From Bacteroidota bacterium (GTDB taxonomy: Bacteria; Bacteroidota; Bacteroidia; Bacteroidales; Bacteroidaceae), in assembly GCA_023425865.1 (NCBI GenBank), contig JAFABV010000002.1:1-64000 (forward strand): a stretch of 64,000 bases of DNA, in the 5' to 3' direction. A model generated the notes under the pieces. The model was not told the DNA's origin. It searched no databases and worked only from the letters and a program-made list of their open reading frames with translations. The position numbers were made by a program, and so were the translations under genes. Every line of letters begins with the position of its first letter. Position 1 is the stretch's first letter. Positions 44,243 to 53,755 of this stretch are shown in pieces.

Positions 44243-44597
44243 TGTGTTATATTTGTACCATTATGCTTTTATATCGATTGACGTTCGCCCACCCTGTATT
44301 GTTACCATGGGTAAGGCCATCATGACTCGGTCTGCCGCGGTGACTTGCAAACATCGGCCTTGCCCAGCCCGGCATAGCGAGCTGCCATGCTCTCGTTGCC
44401 TGTCAAAGGTGTTACGGTGCAAAGTTAGGTGTTATTTCAAGACCAGGCAATACCTAAAATATAGTATATTAGGCACGGTGATACACGATGTACACACGGC
44501 CGTGGCCCTCGTTACCCCCTCGGTCGATGGGGCGTCAAGGCGGTTGCGGATAGCATTGGGCCGTGCTCTCGCTTGACGGCTTGCATCGAAGCGTCTG

Positions 44598-44712
44598 ATG
44601 GTTCTATATAGAATTATCTGATGGTTTTATATAGAAACATCCGATGGTTTTATATAGAATCATCCGATGGTTTTATATGAAATCATCCGATGGTTTTATA
44701 CAGAATGAGTTG
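44598..44712. repeat. 23-bp quasi-palindrome array 4 (5 units)
   Basis: Units start at 44598, 44621, 44644, 44667 and 44690, of the form ATGGTTTTATATAGAATCAT plus three bases. It lies about 90 bp upstream of the promoter of the B12-uptake operon. Confidence 0.85.
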
Positions 44713-44773
44713 ACGATAATTATCGTGGGGCGCTATTGTTCTGCCCGTTGTATTGCTGAAATACGGTATTATC

Positions 44774-44806
44774 TTTCTTCGTTATCATATTTTATCACTA
44801 CCTTTG
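44774..44806 (+). promoter_or_regulatory. Promoter of the B12-uptake operon
   Basis: TACCTTTG at 44799-44806 is a TAnnTTTG -7 element. A weak TTTC stands 21 bp upstream instead of TTTG. The transcript would begin just before the riboswitch. Confidence 0.5.
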
Positions 44807-44811
44807 CAGCC

Positions 44812-44968
44812 GTAATGGTTCCTCGTAAGGGGATGAAAAGGGAACCGGGTGAGAATCCCGGACAGTCCGGCTGCTGTGAGTCGCCCTTGTCGATCCGAAT
44901 GTTACACCACTGCGCGTTGGCGGGAAGGTATTCGGTATCAGGCGGCAAAGTCAGAAGACCTGCCATGC
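44812..44968 (+). promoter_or_regulatory. Cobalamin riboswitch
   Basis: Adenosylcobalamin-type aptamer: the conserved segments AAAAGGGAACCGGGTGAGAA, CGGACAGTC, GCTGCTGTGA, CACTGCG and the B12-box tail GGCGGCAAAGTCAGAAGACC are all present in order. The expression platform (about 44969-45020) contains a TCCT-AGGA stem ahead of ATG 45021. When B12 is plentiful the family usually shuts off the downstream gene. It controls btuB and the two following genes. Confidence 0.93.
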
Positions 44969-45020
44969 GTCTATATATTTCATGTCCTCTTGGGTTAGGA
45001 CAGTGATAATTGCCGCGATA

Positions 45021-47045
45021 ATGAAAACAAGACTTACGCTAAGCCTGCTGTGCTTGCCCTTGTTATCTGTATCTGCCCAGATACTGCATAACGCTTCCGC
45101 TCCCCTCGACCTGTTGGGGCGTGAGGGGCATGTAGATACGGTGGTGGTCATCGGCAAGCTCACCTATCAGGAGGTCATACCCGCCCAGTCGCTCAAGGGG
45201 GCGCTGCTCGAACGGCTCAACACCCACTCGGTGGCCGACGCGCTGCGCTATTTCTCGGGCCTGCAGCTCAAAGACTATGGCGGCGTGGGCGGCCTGAAGA
45301 CGGTAAACATACGCTCGATGGGCACCAACCATCTGGGCATCTATTATGACGGCATAGCCTTGGGCAACGCGCAGAACGGGCAGATAGACCTTGGGCAGTT
45401 TTCGCTCGACAATGTGCAGGAGGTGTCGCTCTACCATGGTCAGAAGAGTGCCATCTTCCAGACCGCCAGCGATTTTGGCAATGCGGGCTCGGTGTACATT
45501 CGCACCCGTCAGCCGGTGTTTGCCGAGGGCAAGCCGTATAATCTCAAGTTCAAGTTGAAGTACGGGTCGAGCGACATGGTGCGCTTCTCTACGCTGTGGG
45601 AGCGCAAAATCAGCGACGACATCAGTTCGTCGCTCTCGGCAGAACTGCTCAACTCGAGCGGCAAGTACCGGTTTCGTTACCGCAGAATGAATATAGACCA
45701 CACCGTGGCCTACGACACCACGGCCACCCGCCACAACGGCGACATCTGGGCGGCGAGGGTAGAGGCCAACCTGCACGGCATTCTGGCGCAGGGACGCTGG
45801 CAGCTCAAAGCCTACAGCTACAACTCAGAGCGGGGCATCCCCGGTGCCATTGTCAACAACGTGTGGCGACGGGGCGAGCGGCAGTGGGACCACAACCACT
45901 TTGTGCAAGGGTCGTGGCAGAAGAGTTACGGCGAGCGCTTCTCTACCCGCTGGCAGGCCAAATACGCCTATTACAACACCCGCTATGTGAACAACGACAC
46001 CACGCAGATGCACGTAGACAACACCTATCGGCAGCAGGAACTGTACGTGTCGACCTCTAATGTCTATGAGCTGCTGCGCAACTGGAGCGTGTCGCTGAGC
46101 TACGATTTCAGGTGGAACAAGTTGGATGCCGACATGACCAATTTCTCTTACCCCCGCCGTTACTCGCACTATGTGGCCTTAGCCTCCGCCCTCGACCTGC
46201 GCCGCCTGAAGTTGCAGGGCAGCCTGCTGTGGCAGAGCGACGACAACCATACCCGCAAGAACGCGGCCTCGCGGTCTAATCACGGCCTTACGCCAGCCTT
46301 CTTTGCCAGCTTCTACCCCTTCGACAGCAGGGTGTTCTCGCTGCGCGCCTTTGTCAAGAAGAGCTACCGCATGCCCACGTTCAACGACCTGTATTACACC
46401 GAGGTGGGCAATGCCGACCTCAAGCCCGAGTCGGCCCTGCAGTACGACCTGGGGTTCATGGTAGATAAGGCAGTGGCCGACCATGGCCCCTGGCGGCACT
46501 TCAGGCTGCAGGTAGACGCCTACTACAACAGCGTGCGCGACAAGATCGTGGCCTATCCCAAGGGGCAGCAGTTCAGATGGACCATGCTCAACCTGGGCCG
46601 TGTGCACATCGCCGGCGTAGACGCTGAGGCCGAGCTTACCATGCAGCCCCTGCGGGGACTGATGCTGACGGGCCGCGTGCAATACACCTACCAAGACGCG
46701 CGCGACGTTACCGACCCTACCACCTCGTATTACCGCGACCAGATACCCTACATACCCTGGCACAGCGGGTCGGCCATCGTGATGGCCACCTATGGACACT
46801 GGGACCTCAGCTATAGCTTCATCTATTCGGGCGAGCGCTACAACCAGCAGGAAAACACCCAGTACAACCACATGCAGCCGTGGTACACCCACGACCTGAG
46901 CCTGATGTACAGGTTCAGGTGGCGGTGGGTAGACTGTAAGGTGACGGCCGAGGTGAACAACGTGTTCGGGCAAGACTATGACGTGATACTCAACTATCCC
47001 ATGCCCAAACGCACCTTTGCCATAGGCATAGACTTGACCATATAA
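45021..47045 (+). CDS. btuB: TonB-dependent vitamin B12 receptor
   Basis: Outer-membrane beta-barrel that imports corrinoids using TonB energy; 674 residues with a signal peptide (LLSVSAQ), a plug domain (TVVVIGKLTYQEVIPAQSLK, VNIRSMGTNHLGIYYDGIAL) and a C-terminal barrel ending in the aromatic-terminated FAIGIDLTI. The B12 identity is inferred from the riboswitch and from the BtuG-like gene that follows. ATG 45021 is chosen over ATG 44982 because it begins the signal peptide directly. A 12-bp gap separates it from btuG. Confidence 0.93.
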   Translation: MKTRLTLSLLCLPLLSVSAQILHNASAPLDLLGREGHVDTVVVIGKLTYQEVIPAQSLKGALLERLNTHSVADALRYFSGLQLKDYGGVGGLKTVNIRSMGTNHLGIYYDGIALGNAQNGQIDLGQFSLDNVQEVSLYHGQKSAIFQTASDFGNAGSVYIRTRQPVFAEGKPYNLKFKLKYGSSDMVRFSTLWERKISDDISSSLSAELLNSSGKYRFRYRRMNIDHTVAYDTTATRHNGDIWAARVEANLHGILAQGRWQLKAYSYNSERGIPGAIVNNVWRRGERQWDHNHFVQGSWQKSYGERFSTRWQAKYAYYNTRYVNNDTTQMHVDNTYRQQELYVSTSNVYELLRNWSVSLSYDFRWNKLDADMTNFSYPRRYSHYVALASALDLRRLKLQGSLLWQSDDNHTRKNAASRSNHGLTPAFFASFYPFDSRVFSLRAFVKKSYRMPTFNDLYYTEVGNADLKPESALQYDLGFMVDKAVADHGPWRHFRLQVDAYYNSVRDKIVAYPKGQQFRWTMLNLGRVHIAGVDAEAELTMQPLRGLMLTGRVQYTYQDARDVTDPTTSYYRDQIPYIPWHSGSAIVMATYGHWDLSYSFIYSGERYNQQENTQYNHMQPWYTHDLSLMYRFRWRWVDCKVTAEVNNVFGQDYDVILNYPMPKRTFAIGIDLTI

Positions 47046-47057
47046 ACAAAATAACGC

Positions 47058-48230
47058 ATGAATAAAGTATTATTAACGACGCTGCTGCTGGTCACCGCCC
47101 TGCTGAGCGGGTGTCGCGGCGACGACTACATTGTGACCTCAGAAGACCACGACACGGGCACCCCGTCGGTGGTGACCGACATTGTGGGCATGTATGTGCT
47201 CAACGAAGGCAACATGGGCAGTAACAAAAGCTCGCTCGACTATCTCGACCTTTCGGGCGACAACGGCACCATACACTACATCCGCAACATCTACGCCGAG
47301 CGCAATCCCAACGTGGTGAAAGAGTTGGGCGACGTGGGCAACGACATACAGGTGTATGGCAACCGCCTGTGGATGGTCATCAACGTGAGCAACAAGGTGG
47401 AGGTGGCCACTGCCGACAGCTGCCGCCGCATAGGGCAGGTAAACATTCCCAACTGCCGATACGTGGCATTTCACGGTGGCTATGCCTACGTGTCGAGCTA
47501 CGTGGGACCGGTGCAGGTGTCTGAAACGGCGCCGCGCGGACGCATCTATAAGGTAGACACGCTCACCCTTGCCAAGGTAGACTCGGTGACGGTGGGCTAC
47601 CAACCCGAGGAAATGGCCATCGTGGGCAACAAGCTCTATGTGGCCAACAGCGGCGGATACCGTGTGCCCACCTACGACCGCACGGTGAGCACCATCGACT
47701 TGGCCACCTTCAAGGAGGAGCGCCAGACCGACCTTGCCGTCAACCTGCATCGCTGCCGCGCCGACCAGTATGGGCAGCTGTGGGTGACATCGCGAGGAGA
47801 CTACTACAGTGCCAAGCCTAAGCTCTACTGGATGAAGACCTCGGCCGACGGTACGCTCACCAAGGGCGACTCCATAGACGTGACCGTGTCAGACATGTGC
47901 ATCGTGGGCGACTCCTTATATTATATAGGTGTGGCGTTCAATTACGAGACCTTTGAGAACAATATCTCCTATGGTATCATCAATGTGCGCACCCACCAGG
48001 TGGTGGCTCAGAAACTCTCTGACGCACCCGAACTGGCTGCCGTGGAACTGCCCTACGGCATCGTGGTGAACCCCATCGACCGCGATTTCTATGTCATGGA
48101 TGCCTACAACTATGTGTCGAGTGGCGAGCTGCTGCACTTCCGTGCCGACGGTAGTTTCGACTATAAGGTGTGGACGGGCGACATTCCGGGGCATGCCGTG
48201 TTCATCAAGCGCACACGCGCCAAATCATAA
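47058..48230 (+). CDS. btuG: Surface B12-binding lipoprotein BtuG (DUF5074, beta-propeller)
   Basis: A 390-residue lipoprotein (lipobox LLSGC, Cys19) with a seven-bladed YncE/DUF5074-type propeller (MYVLNEGNMGSNKSSLDYLD, PEEMAIVGNKLYVANSGGYR). In Bacteroides, BtuG binds cobalamin with very high affinity at the cell surface and hands it to BtuB. The position between a riboswitch-controlled btuB and a DUF4465 gene matches known B12-uptake loci. Confidence 0.9.
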   Translation: MNKVLLTTLLLVTALLSGCRGDDYIVTSEDHDTGTPSVVTDIVGMYVLNEGNMGSNKSSLDYLDLSGDNGTIHYIRNIYAERNPNVVKELGDVGNDIQVYGNRLWMVINVSNKVEVATADSCRRIGQVNIPNCRYVAFHGGYAYVSSYVGPVQVSETAPRGRIYKVDTLTLAKVDSVTVGYQPEEMAIVGNKLYVANSGGYRVPTYDRTVSTIDLATFKEERQTDLAVNLHRCRADQYGQLWVTSRGDYYSAKPKLYWMKTSADGTLTKGDSIDVTVSDMCIVGDSLYYIGVAFNYETFENNISYGIINVRTHQVVAQKLSDAPELAAVELPYGIVVNPIDRDFYVMDAYNYVSSGELLHFRADGSFDYKVWTGDIPGHAVFIKRTRAKS

Positions 48231-48260
48231 ACCATAACGATCATACAAACATAGCATGAC

Positions 48261-50009
48261 ATGAAGAAAACTCTACTCACGGTCCTTACGGCCCTGACCG
48301 CCCTGTCGTCTTTGGCGCAGCAGATGACCGATACGGACACACACCATCCCTACATACTCGCCGTAGACGAGTATGTGCCCGCCCCCGGACAGTTTGTCAA
48401 CGTGCTTCCCGTGTACAAGGAAGGCGACGATGCGGCCGCCATGGCCAAGAAGTGTACCGATCTGGTGGCCAACAGCAAGGGAAGCAACATCACCCTTGGC
48501 GCCTTTGGCGGGTATATCACCTTTCATTTCGACCATAGCATCGCCAACGTGAAAGGGCTGCGCGACCTCTACCTCAAGGGCAACGCCTTCACTAACAACG
48601 CCGAGCCGGGCGTGGTGATGGTGTCTAAGGATGTAAACCGAAATGGTATTGCCGATGACCCCTGGTACGAGATAGCCGGTAGTGCCGACCGCGACAGCGT
48701 GGGCAAAGTGATATACGGTTATGAGGTGACTTATCGTTACGACTCGCTGAAAGATGTGCCTTGGACCGACAACAAGGGCCTTTCGGGCGTGGTCAACCGC
48801 AATAACTTTCATTCTCAGGAGTTTTATCCCCTCTGGCTCAAAGACAGTTTGACGCTCAAGGGCACCCTGCTTCGCAGCAACCAGCCGGACGCCAATGGCA
48901 AGACCCCTGCCGCAAGCCTGAAGGCATACGACTACGGGTACGCGGACAATAAGCCCAACAGTGACACCATTGCCTGCAGCGTAGATTTCGACTGGGCCGT
49001 AGACCCCATCACGCGAGACACGGTAGCCATCGACTTTGTAGACTTTGTGAAGGTGTACAGCGGTTTGCAGCAGATGATGGGAGCCATAGGTGAGACCTCT
49101 ACCGAGTTTACTGGTGCCGAAGACCTGCACTTGGAGGCCTCGCTGGAGGCCATTCGCCTGGCCAACCTCCCCGCGGCAACCTTTGAAGAGGTTCAGCTCA
49201 ACGACAGCAGTGTGCTGCCCATGCAGGTGGAGGGCGTCAGCCAGGTGGCGTCTTCATTCGAGTCGGGTGGCTTCAAGTTCCATTATAACTACAACGCCGA
49301 CTGGGGTTCATGGAGCGGCGTTTCGGTATCGGGACGCACGGATAACACCTACGTAGACTATGTCATGGGGCAGTATAACAGCTGCGTGGGGCATGGCTAT
49401 GGCGGCTCGGCACAGTATGCCGTGGTATATCCGCAGGGTGAGACCATTGAGGTGGCCGACGAGAGTAATGCGGCTCGCACGCTCAACGGTATGTATGTGG
49501 CGGTAAATACCTATCTGCAAAACTCTATCGTCAATGGCGACTTTTACTCTCCTGCCTTCAAGGAGGGCGACTACCTCACGCTGAGCATAGTGGGGCTTGA
49601 TGCTCAGGGCGAGGCCACCGGCACGCTCACCTATGCCTTGGCCGACTACCGCTCTGACAATGAGGCCAAACGCTACTACGTGCGCGACTGGACTTATGTA
49701 GACCTCTCGGCCTTGGGCGAGGTGGCTGCCATCACCTTTAAGATGGATGGCTCGGTCAAGAACGAGTGGGGACTCGCCACGCCCACTTACTTCCTGATGG
49801 ACAACTTCAACGATGTGTACGACGGCACAAGCGCCAAGCTCGATGTCTTCGTAGCGCAGACCCCCACCGCCATCAGCCGTCAGACGACAGGTGCCGACGC
49901 TACCATAGAGGGCATATACACCATCGACGGCAAGCGGGTGAGCGCGCCGGTGAAGGGTCTGAACATCGTGAAATACAGTGACGGACGGGTGGTCAAAGTG
50001 ATGAGATAG
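48261..50009 (+). CDS. DUF4465 (BtuH-type) protein with T9SS-like C-terminal tail
   Basis: A 582-residue secreted protein. The signal peptide (ALTALSSLAQQ) has no lipobox Cys. Residues ~20-290 form a cell-surface-protein domain seen in other B12 loci (GAFGGYITFHFDHSIANVKG, DVNRNGIADDPWYEIAGS). Residues ~300-535 are a DUF4465 domain (FNYNADWGSWSG-like start, YVDLSALGEV), the family of the B12-binding lipoprotein BtuH. The last ~45 residues (IEGIYTIDGKRVS, GLNIVKYSDGRVVKV) resemble Prevotella C-terminal tails linked to type IX secretion. It is the third gene of the riboswitch operon; a large hairpin follows. Confidence 0.82.
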   Translation: MKKTLLTVLTALTALSSLAQQMTDTDTHHPYILAVDEYVPAPGQFVNVLPVYKEGDDAAAMAKKCTDLVANSKGSNITLGAFGGYITFHFDHSIANVKGLRDLYLKGNAFTNNAEPGVVMVSKDVNRNGIADDPWYEIAGSADRDSVGKVIYGYEVTYRYDSLKDVPWTDNKGLSGVVNRNNFHSQEFYPLWLKDSLTLKGTLLRSNQPDANGKTPAASLKAYDYGYADNKPNSDTIACSVDFDWAVDPITRDTVAIDFVDFVKVYSGLQQMMGAIGETSTEFTGAEDLHLEASLEAIRLANLPAATFEEVQLNDSSVLPMQVEGVSQVASSFESGGFKFHYNYNADWGSWSGVSVSGRTDNTYVDYVMGQYNSCVGHGYGGSAQYAVVYPQGETIEVADESNAARTLNGMYVAVNTYLQNSIVNGDFYSPAFKEGDYLTLSIVGLDAQGEATGTLTYALADYRSDNEAKRYYVRDWTYVDLSALGEVAAITFKMDGSVKNEWGLATPTYFLMDNFNDVYDGTSAKLDVFVAQTPTAISRQTTGADATIEGIYTIDGKRVSAPVKGLNIVKYSDGRVVKVMR

Positions 50010-50039
50010 CCCATAGGCTGGAAAAATAGGTACCTTACG

Positions 50040-50092
50040 AAGGCCGTATCTTGCCAACAACGCCATAACGGCGGTTGGCAAGATACGGCCTT
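50040..50092 (+). terminator. Large hairpin ending the B12 operon
   Basis: AAGGCCGTATCTTGCCAAC (50040-50058) pairs perfectly over 19 bp with 50074-50092, and CGCC/GGCG extends the inner stem. No T-run follows, but the position after the last gene of the operon suggests termination or 3'-end protection. Confidence 0.7.
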
Positions 50093-50225
50093 CCGGTTTG
50101 AAGCCCATTCCCCGCCAACAGCCGCGGTACGCGCCCACTGCCCCGCAGGCAGCGCTTTTCCGCAAGGTTTTGTTCCTTGTTGCCCTATTTTTCGTACCTT
50201 TGCTCCGTAGAACAACGGTCTGAAA

Positions 50226-51290
50226 ATGAAACATCAACTGATATGGGCCGCGCTGCTGGCCCTGTTGCTTGGCGGCTGCGGAAAGCCCGAAAAACCCGTA
50301 AAGGCGAAAGAACACCAACGCTTTGTTAACGAAGTGATGCTCAAGACTACGCCCGTGGATGACCAGGGGCAGGGCGAGCTCTGCTGGGTGTATGCCATGC
50401 TGGCCACCATTGAGACCGAGCACCTGATGATGGGCGACTCGGTAAGTCTCTCGCCCGACTACCTGGCGCGTATGTTTCTGCGCGACCAGGCCCAGCGATA
50501 CTATCTCGCCGGGGGAAGCCGTCCTTTGTCGCTGCGGGGCATGGCGCCCATGGCGCTCAGGCTCATGGAGCGGTATGGCGCCATGGACTACGACGCCTAT
50601 CATAATTATAAGGGCGTAAACTACGATGTGTTGACACGAAAGGCCCAACAGGCTTGTCGCAAGGCGGCTTCGCTGAGCCAGGTCAACGAGTGGATGGACC
50701 TACTGCTCGACCGTGAGGTGGGCTATATGCCCCGTTATGTGTTTATGATGGGTGCCGAGTATACGCCACTTGAGTTTGCGCATAGCGTATGCCGCCCGGG
50801 CGAGTACCTGCAGCTGACGAGCTTCACCCACCATCCTTTTGGCAAGCCCTTTGTGCTCGAGCTGCCCGACAACCTGATGCTCGACCGCTATCTGAATGTG
50901 CCCATAGACACACTCATGGATATGGCGGTAAGGGCGCTGCGTGCCGGGCATCCCGTATGCTGGGAGGGCGATATCAGTGAGCCGGGCTTCGACTTTGACA
51001 ATGGGGTGGCCGTGCTGCAGCACGAAAACCTGAAAGCCGACCAGCGGCGGCGGCAGTGGGCCTTTGAGACAAGGCGTACCACCGACGACCATTGCATGAT
51101 GCTCTGTGGCATTGCCCGCGACCATGAGGGCAGGCGGTATTTCATCGCCAAGAACTCTTGGGGCAAAAACAATAGGTATGGCGGATTCATGTATCTCAGT
51201 GAGAACTATGTGCGCATGAAGACCATCGCCATGCTGATAAGCGGCAATGCACTGCCCGTCATGGGGCCGAGCGCAAGGGCCTGGAAGTGA
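50226..51290 (+). CDS. Papain-fold (C1) peptidase lipoprotein
   Basis: A 354-residue lipoprotein (lipobox LLGGC, Cys18) of the C1B/bleomycin-hydrolase-like aminopeptidase group. Catalytic Cys53 is in DDQGQGELCWVYAM, His is in TTDDHCMMLCG (about 289) and Asn is in AKNSWGKNN (about 310). It probably faces the periplasm or surface and trims peptides. A TACCTTTG -7 element lies at 50195-50202, with a 22-bp spacer to TTTG. Confidence 0.9.
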   Translation: MKHQLIWAALLALLLGGCGKPEKPVKAKEHQRFVNEVMLKTTPVDDQGQGELCWVYAMLATIETEHLMMGDSVSLSPDYLARMFLRDQAQRYYLAGGSRPLSLRGMAPMALRLMERYGAMDYDAYHNYKGVNYDVLTRKAQQACRKAASLSQVNEWMDLLLDREVGYMPRYVFMMGAEYTPLEFAHSVCRPGEYLQLTSFTHHPFGKPFVLELPDNLMLDRYLNVPIDTLMDMAVRALRAGHPVCWEGDISEPGFDFDNGVAVLQHENLKADQRRRQWAFETRRTTDDHCMMLCGIARDHEGRRYFIAKNSWGKNNRYGGFMYLSENYVRMKTIAMLISGNALPVMGPSARAWK

Positions 51291-51337
51291 GAAACTGCGC
51301 GTAGGGCGGAGATTTGAGACAACACAACAGCGTATTT

Positions 51338-51370
51338 TTTGTAGTATGTCTTCATTTTTTGCTACCTTTG
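51338..51370 (+). promoter_or_regulatory. trpS promoter
   Basis: TTTG (51338-51341), a 21-bp spacer and TACCTTTG (51363-51370). It lies inside the long upstream extension of the frame, which fixes the start at ATG 51400. Confidence 0.7.
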
Positions 51371-51399
51371 CATGCAAAAGTATATACAACCAACCGATT

Positions 51400-52488
51400 A
51401 TGGGAAAGATTATTCTGACCGGTGACCGCCCCACGGGCAAGCTTCACCTGGGACACTATGTAGGAAGTCTGCGCCGCCGTGTGCAGCTTCAGAACGAAGG
51501 AGATTACGACCGCATGTTTGTCTTTATGGCCGACGTGCAGGCACTGACTGATAATGCCGAGAACCCGGAGAAGATTCGGCAGAACATTGTGGAGGTGGCT
51601 CTCGACTATCTCTCTGCAGGCCTCGACCCTGAGAAATGCACGCTCTACATACAGAGCTGCATACCTGAGCTGGCAGAGCTCACCACCTATCTCATGAACA
51701 TCGTGAGCGTGAGCCGCGTGCAGCGCAACCCCACGGTGAAGACGGAAATCAAGATGCGCAATTTCGAGACCAACATCCCGCTGGGCTTCTTCTGCTATCC
51801 GGTGTCACAGGCTGCCGACATTGCCGCCTTCAAGGCCACCACGGTGCCTGCCGGCGAAGACCAGGAGCCCATGATAGAGCTTACCCGTGAGTTGGTGAAC
51901 CGTTTCAACTCAGTTTATGCGCCAGTGCTCGTAGAGCCCAACATCCTGTTGCCTGAGAACGCCACGGCACGTCGCCTGCCCGGTACCGACGGCAAGGAGA
52001 AGATGAGCAAGAGCCTTAACAACTGTATTTATCTCTCTGACGATGCCGACACGGTGTGGGCCAAGGTGAAGGGAATGTACACTGACCCTACCCATCTCAA
52101 TGTCTCTGACCCCGGTCATGTGGAGGGCAACGCGGTGTTTACCTATCTCGACGCCTTCTCTACCGACCAAGACTTTGCCGACTTCTGGCCCGATTTTGCC
52201 AACCTCGACGAGCTGAAAGCGGCTTATACGGCGGGCGGTATAGGTGACATGAAGTGCAAGAAACTGCTCAACAGCGTCATCAACCGTATGCTGGAGCCCA
52301 TACGGGCACGGCGGGCAGAGTACGAGAAAGACATCCCCGAGATTTTCAATATCCTGAAGAAGGGTTCTGAGGCTGCCCGTGAAGCCGCTGCCCAGACCAT
52401 GGACGAGGTGCGCGGTGCCATGCGCATCAACTATTTTGACGATGCCGCGCTCATTGCCGAGCAAGCCGCAAGATACAACAAGGACTAA
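51400..52488 (+). CDS. trpS: Tryptophanyl-tRNA synthetase
   Basis: Class I synthetase charging tRNA-Trp; 362 residues. The HIGH-type motif is in GKLHLGHYVGS near residue 15, and KMSKS is in GKEKMSKSLNN near residue 205. The start follows its own promoter, and the gene ends in a canonical terminator, so it is monocistronic. Confidence 0.97.
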   Translation: MGKIILTGDRPTGKLHLGHYVGSLRRRVQLQNEGDYDRMFVFMADVQALTDNAENPEKIRQNIVEVALDYLSAGLDPEKCTLYIQSCIPELAELTTYLMNIVSVSRVQRNPTVKTEIKMRNFETNIPLGFFCYPVSQAADIAAFKATTVPAGEDQEPMIELTRELVNRFNSVYAPVLVEPNILLPENATARRLPGTDGKEKMSKSLNNCIYLSDDADTVWAKVKGMYTDPTHLNVSDPGHVEGNAVFTYLDAFSTDQDFADFWPDFANLDELKAAYTAGGIGDMKCKKLLNSVINRMLEPIRARRAEYEKDIPEIFNILKKGSEAAREAAAQTMDEVRGAMRINYFDDAALIAEQAARYNKD

Positions 52489-52502
52489 TCTCACCCCATC
52501 AT

Positions 52503-52552
52503 CAGAGGGAAGATACACCCGTGCAGGGCGGCTCTTCCCTCTGTTTTTTTTT
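52503..52552 (+). terminator. Rho-independent terminator of trpS
   Basis: CAGAGGGAAGA (52503-52513) pairs perfectly with TCTTCCCTCTG (52533-52543), followed by nine T. The clearest terminator in the window. Confidence 0.92.
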
Positions 52553-52606
52553 CATGCCAAGGGCTGGTGTTTTCTTACTGCCCACGGCTTTTACCCGTTT
52601 TCCACA

Positions 52607-53437
52607 ATGAAGAAAATCATTCTCAGTATGCTGCTCTGCCTGGCAGGCATGAGCGCGGCGGCCCAGTCGGTCACGTTCAAGGCCCCTGTCGATTGGGATT
52701 ATGACGACATGCGTCATGTTCGCGTAGAAGACAACCAGTACCAGATTGGCGTTCAGCGTCAGCGCCGTTTCGTGCCCACCGAGACCGTTAGCCCCCAGCC
52801 GCTCGACTATGGCGGAGAGTTTAGTTTCGACGTACGGCTCGTAGACCATGGCGACCGCGCCATCGTGTCGCCCCAACATGGCGACCTGCATCAGCGCGAG
52901 GCTTACCTCTACCGTCGCGATGGCAAGGTGCTCATGGCCCAGAACATCATTCGCGAAGAGGCTGCCACACGTATCGACACCACCCATCTGATGAACTTCA
53001 AGGTGCGTAGGCTGATGACCCAGGGCGGGTTGCCCGAGAACTACGATGGGCCGTTCGAGGTGGAGGTGAATATCACCCCCGACGACACCACCGCCCTGTC
53101 GGCCTTTGAGATGGTGAATGGCGGTGGCGACACACTGGCTGTGCGTATAGACCACAAGGCGGGTACGCTCACGCTCTGGCAGGGGCGCGCGCTGGCCTCG
53201 CTGCCATTGGCCACGGCCGTGGGCGAGGAGCAGCCGCAGGAGTGGCATCTCAACATCTTCGTGAGCCGGCGCACGGCCGAGGTGTTTGTCAACGACGGAC
53301 GGGGTGTGCTGAGCCACAGCGTGCAGCTGCTGGCACCGCTGTCTACCGTGTTGCTGAAGTCGGAGGGAGGAAAAACCAAGTTTGCCAACATAGGCATCTA
53401 CAGCAAACCCAAGTCGCCGTTGCGGTTAGTACGATGA
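52607..53437 (+). CDS. Secreted beta-sandwich protein (GH32 C-terminal-like)
   Basis: A 276-residue protein with a signal peptide (MLLCLAGMSAAAQS). The beta-rich region around residues 195-265 (LNIFVSRRTAEVFVNDGRGV) resembles the C-terminal lectin-like sandwich of family GH32 fructan hydrolases (DRSSVEVF-type motif), but no GH32 catalytic propeller is present. Its function and any substrate are unknown. ATG 52607 is used because the frame upstream covers the trpS terminator. Confidence 0.7.
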   Translation: MKKIILSMLLCLAGMSAAAQSVTFKAPVDWDYDDMRHVRVEDNQYQIGVQRQRRFVPTETVSPQPLDYGGEFSFDVRLVDHGDRAIVSPQHGDLHQREAYLYRRDGKVLMAQNIIREEAATRIDTTHLMNFKVRRLMTQGGLPENYDGPFEVEVNITPDDTTALSAFEMVNGGGDTLAVRIDHKAGTLTLWQGRALASLPLATAVGEEQPQEWHLNIFVSRRTAEVFVNDGRGVLSHSVQLLAPLSTVLLKSEGGKTKFANIGIYSKPKSPLRLVR

Positions 53438-53460
53438 GGCCACGGTGAGGCCGTGGCCTC
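53436..53460 (+). terminator. Hairpin at the stop codon of the secreted beta-sandwich gene
   Basis: GAGGCCACGG (53436-53445) pairs perfectly with CCGTGGCCTC (53451-53460) around TGAGG. The stem overlaps the stop codon. No T-run follows. Confidence 0.55.
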
Positions 53461-53755
53461 AGAAGGGGTGACTAAAACCCGAAGAAATGGCATGTGAGGC
53501 ATGTTTTTTATTAAATATTGATACATTTTTCGGTTATAGTGATGTTAAAATGAAGCAAGAATGATGATATTAAGTTGTTTTTTAATTATTTTTGCATTCC
53601 TTTTACGAGAGATTGCAGCATGGCGCATGGGCCAAATGGGATAATGGGCCGATGGCGTGCGCGTGTTGCAGAGAGAGATTTACGATTATCATTTAATTCC
53701 ATCATCTATGAATCAAATCATCAGTAGGGAGACTTTTGCAAGGTGCTCTTAGCCT
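53461..53755. other. AT-rich leader region upstream of susC
   Basis: A TATTTTTG (53587-53594) fits the -7 promoter element, with only a weak -33. ATG 53708 is in frame with the susC signal peptide, but a TAG at 53750-53752 interrupts it after 14 codons. Confidence 0.45.

Noticed and set aside
44982..45020. ATG 44982 as btuB start
   Set aside because: It lies in the riboswitch expression platform and places 13 extra residues before a complete signal peptide.
49308..50648. 446-residue minus-strand frame over the DUF4465 and C1 peptidase genes
   Set aside because: It spans two recognised genes and the terminator hairpin on the other strand, with no motif of its own.
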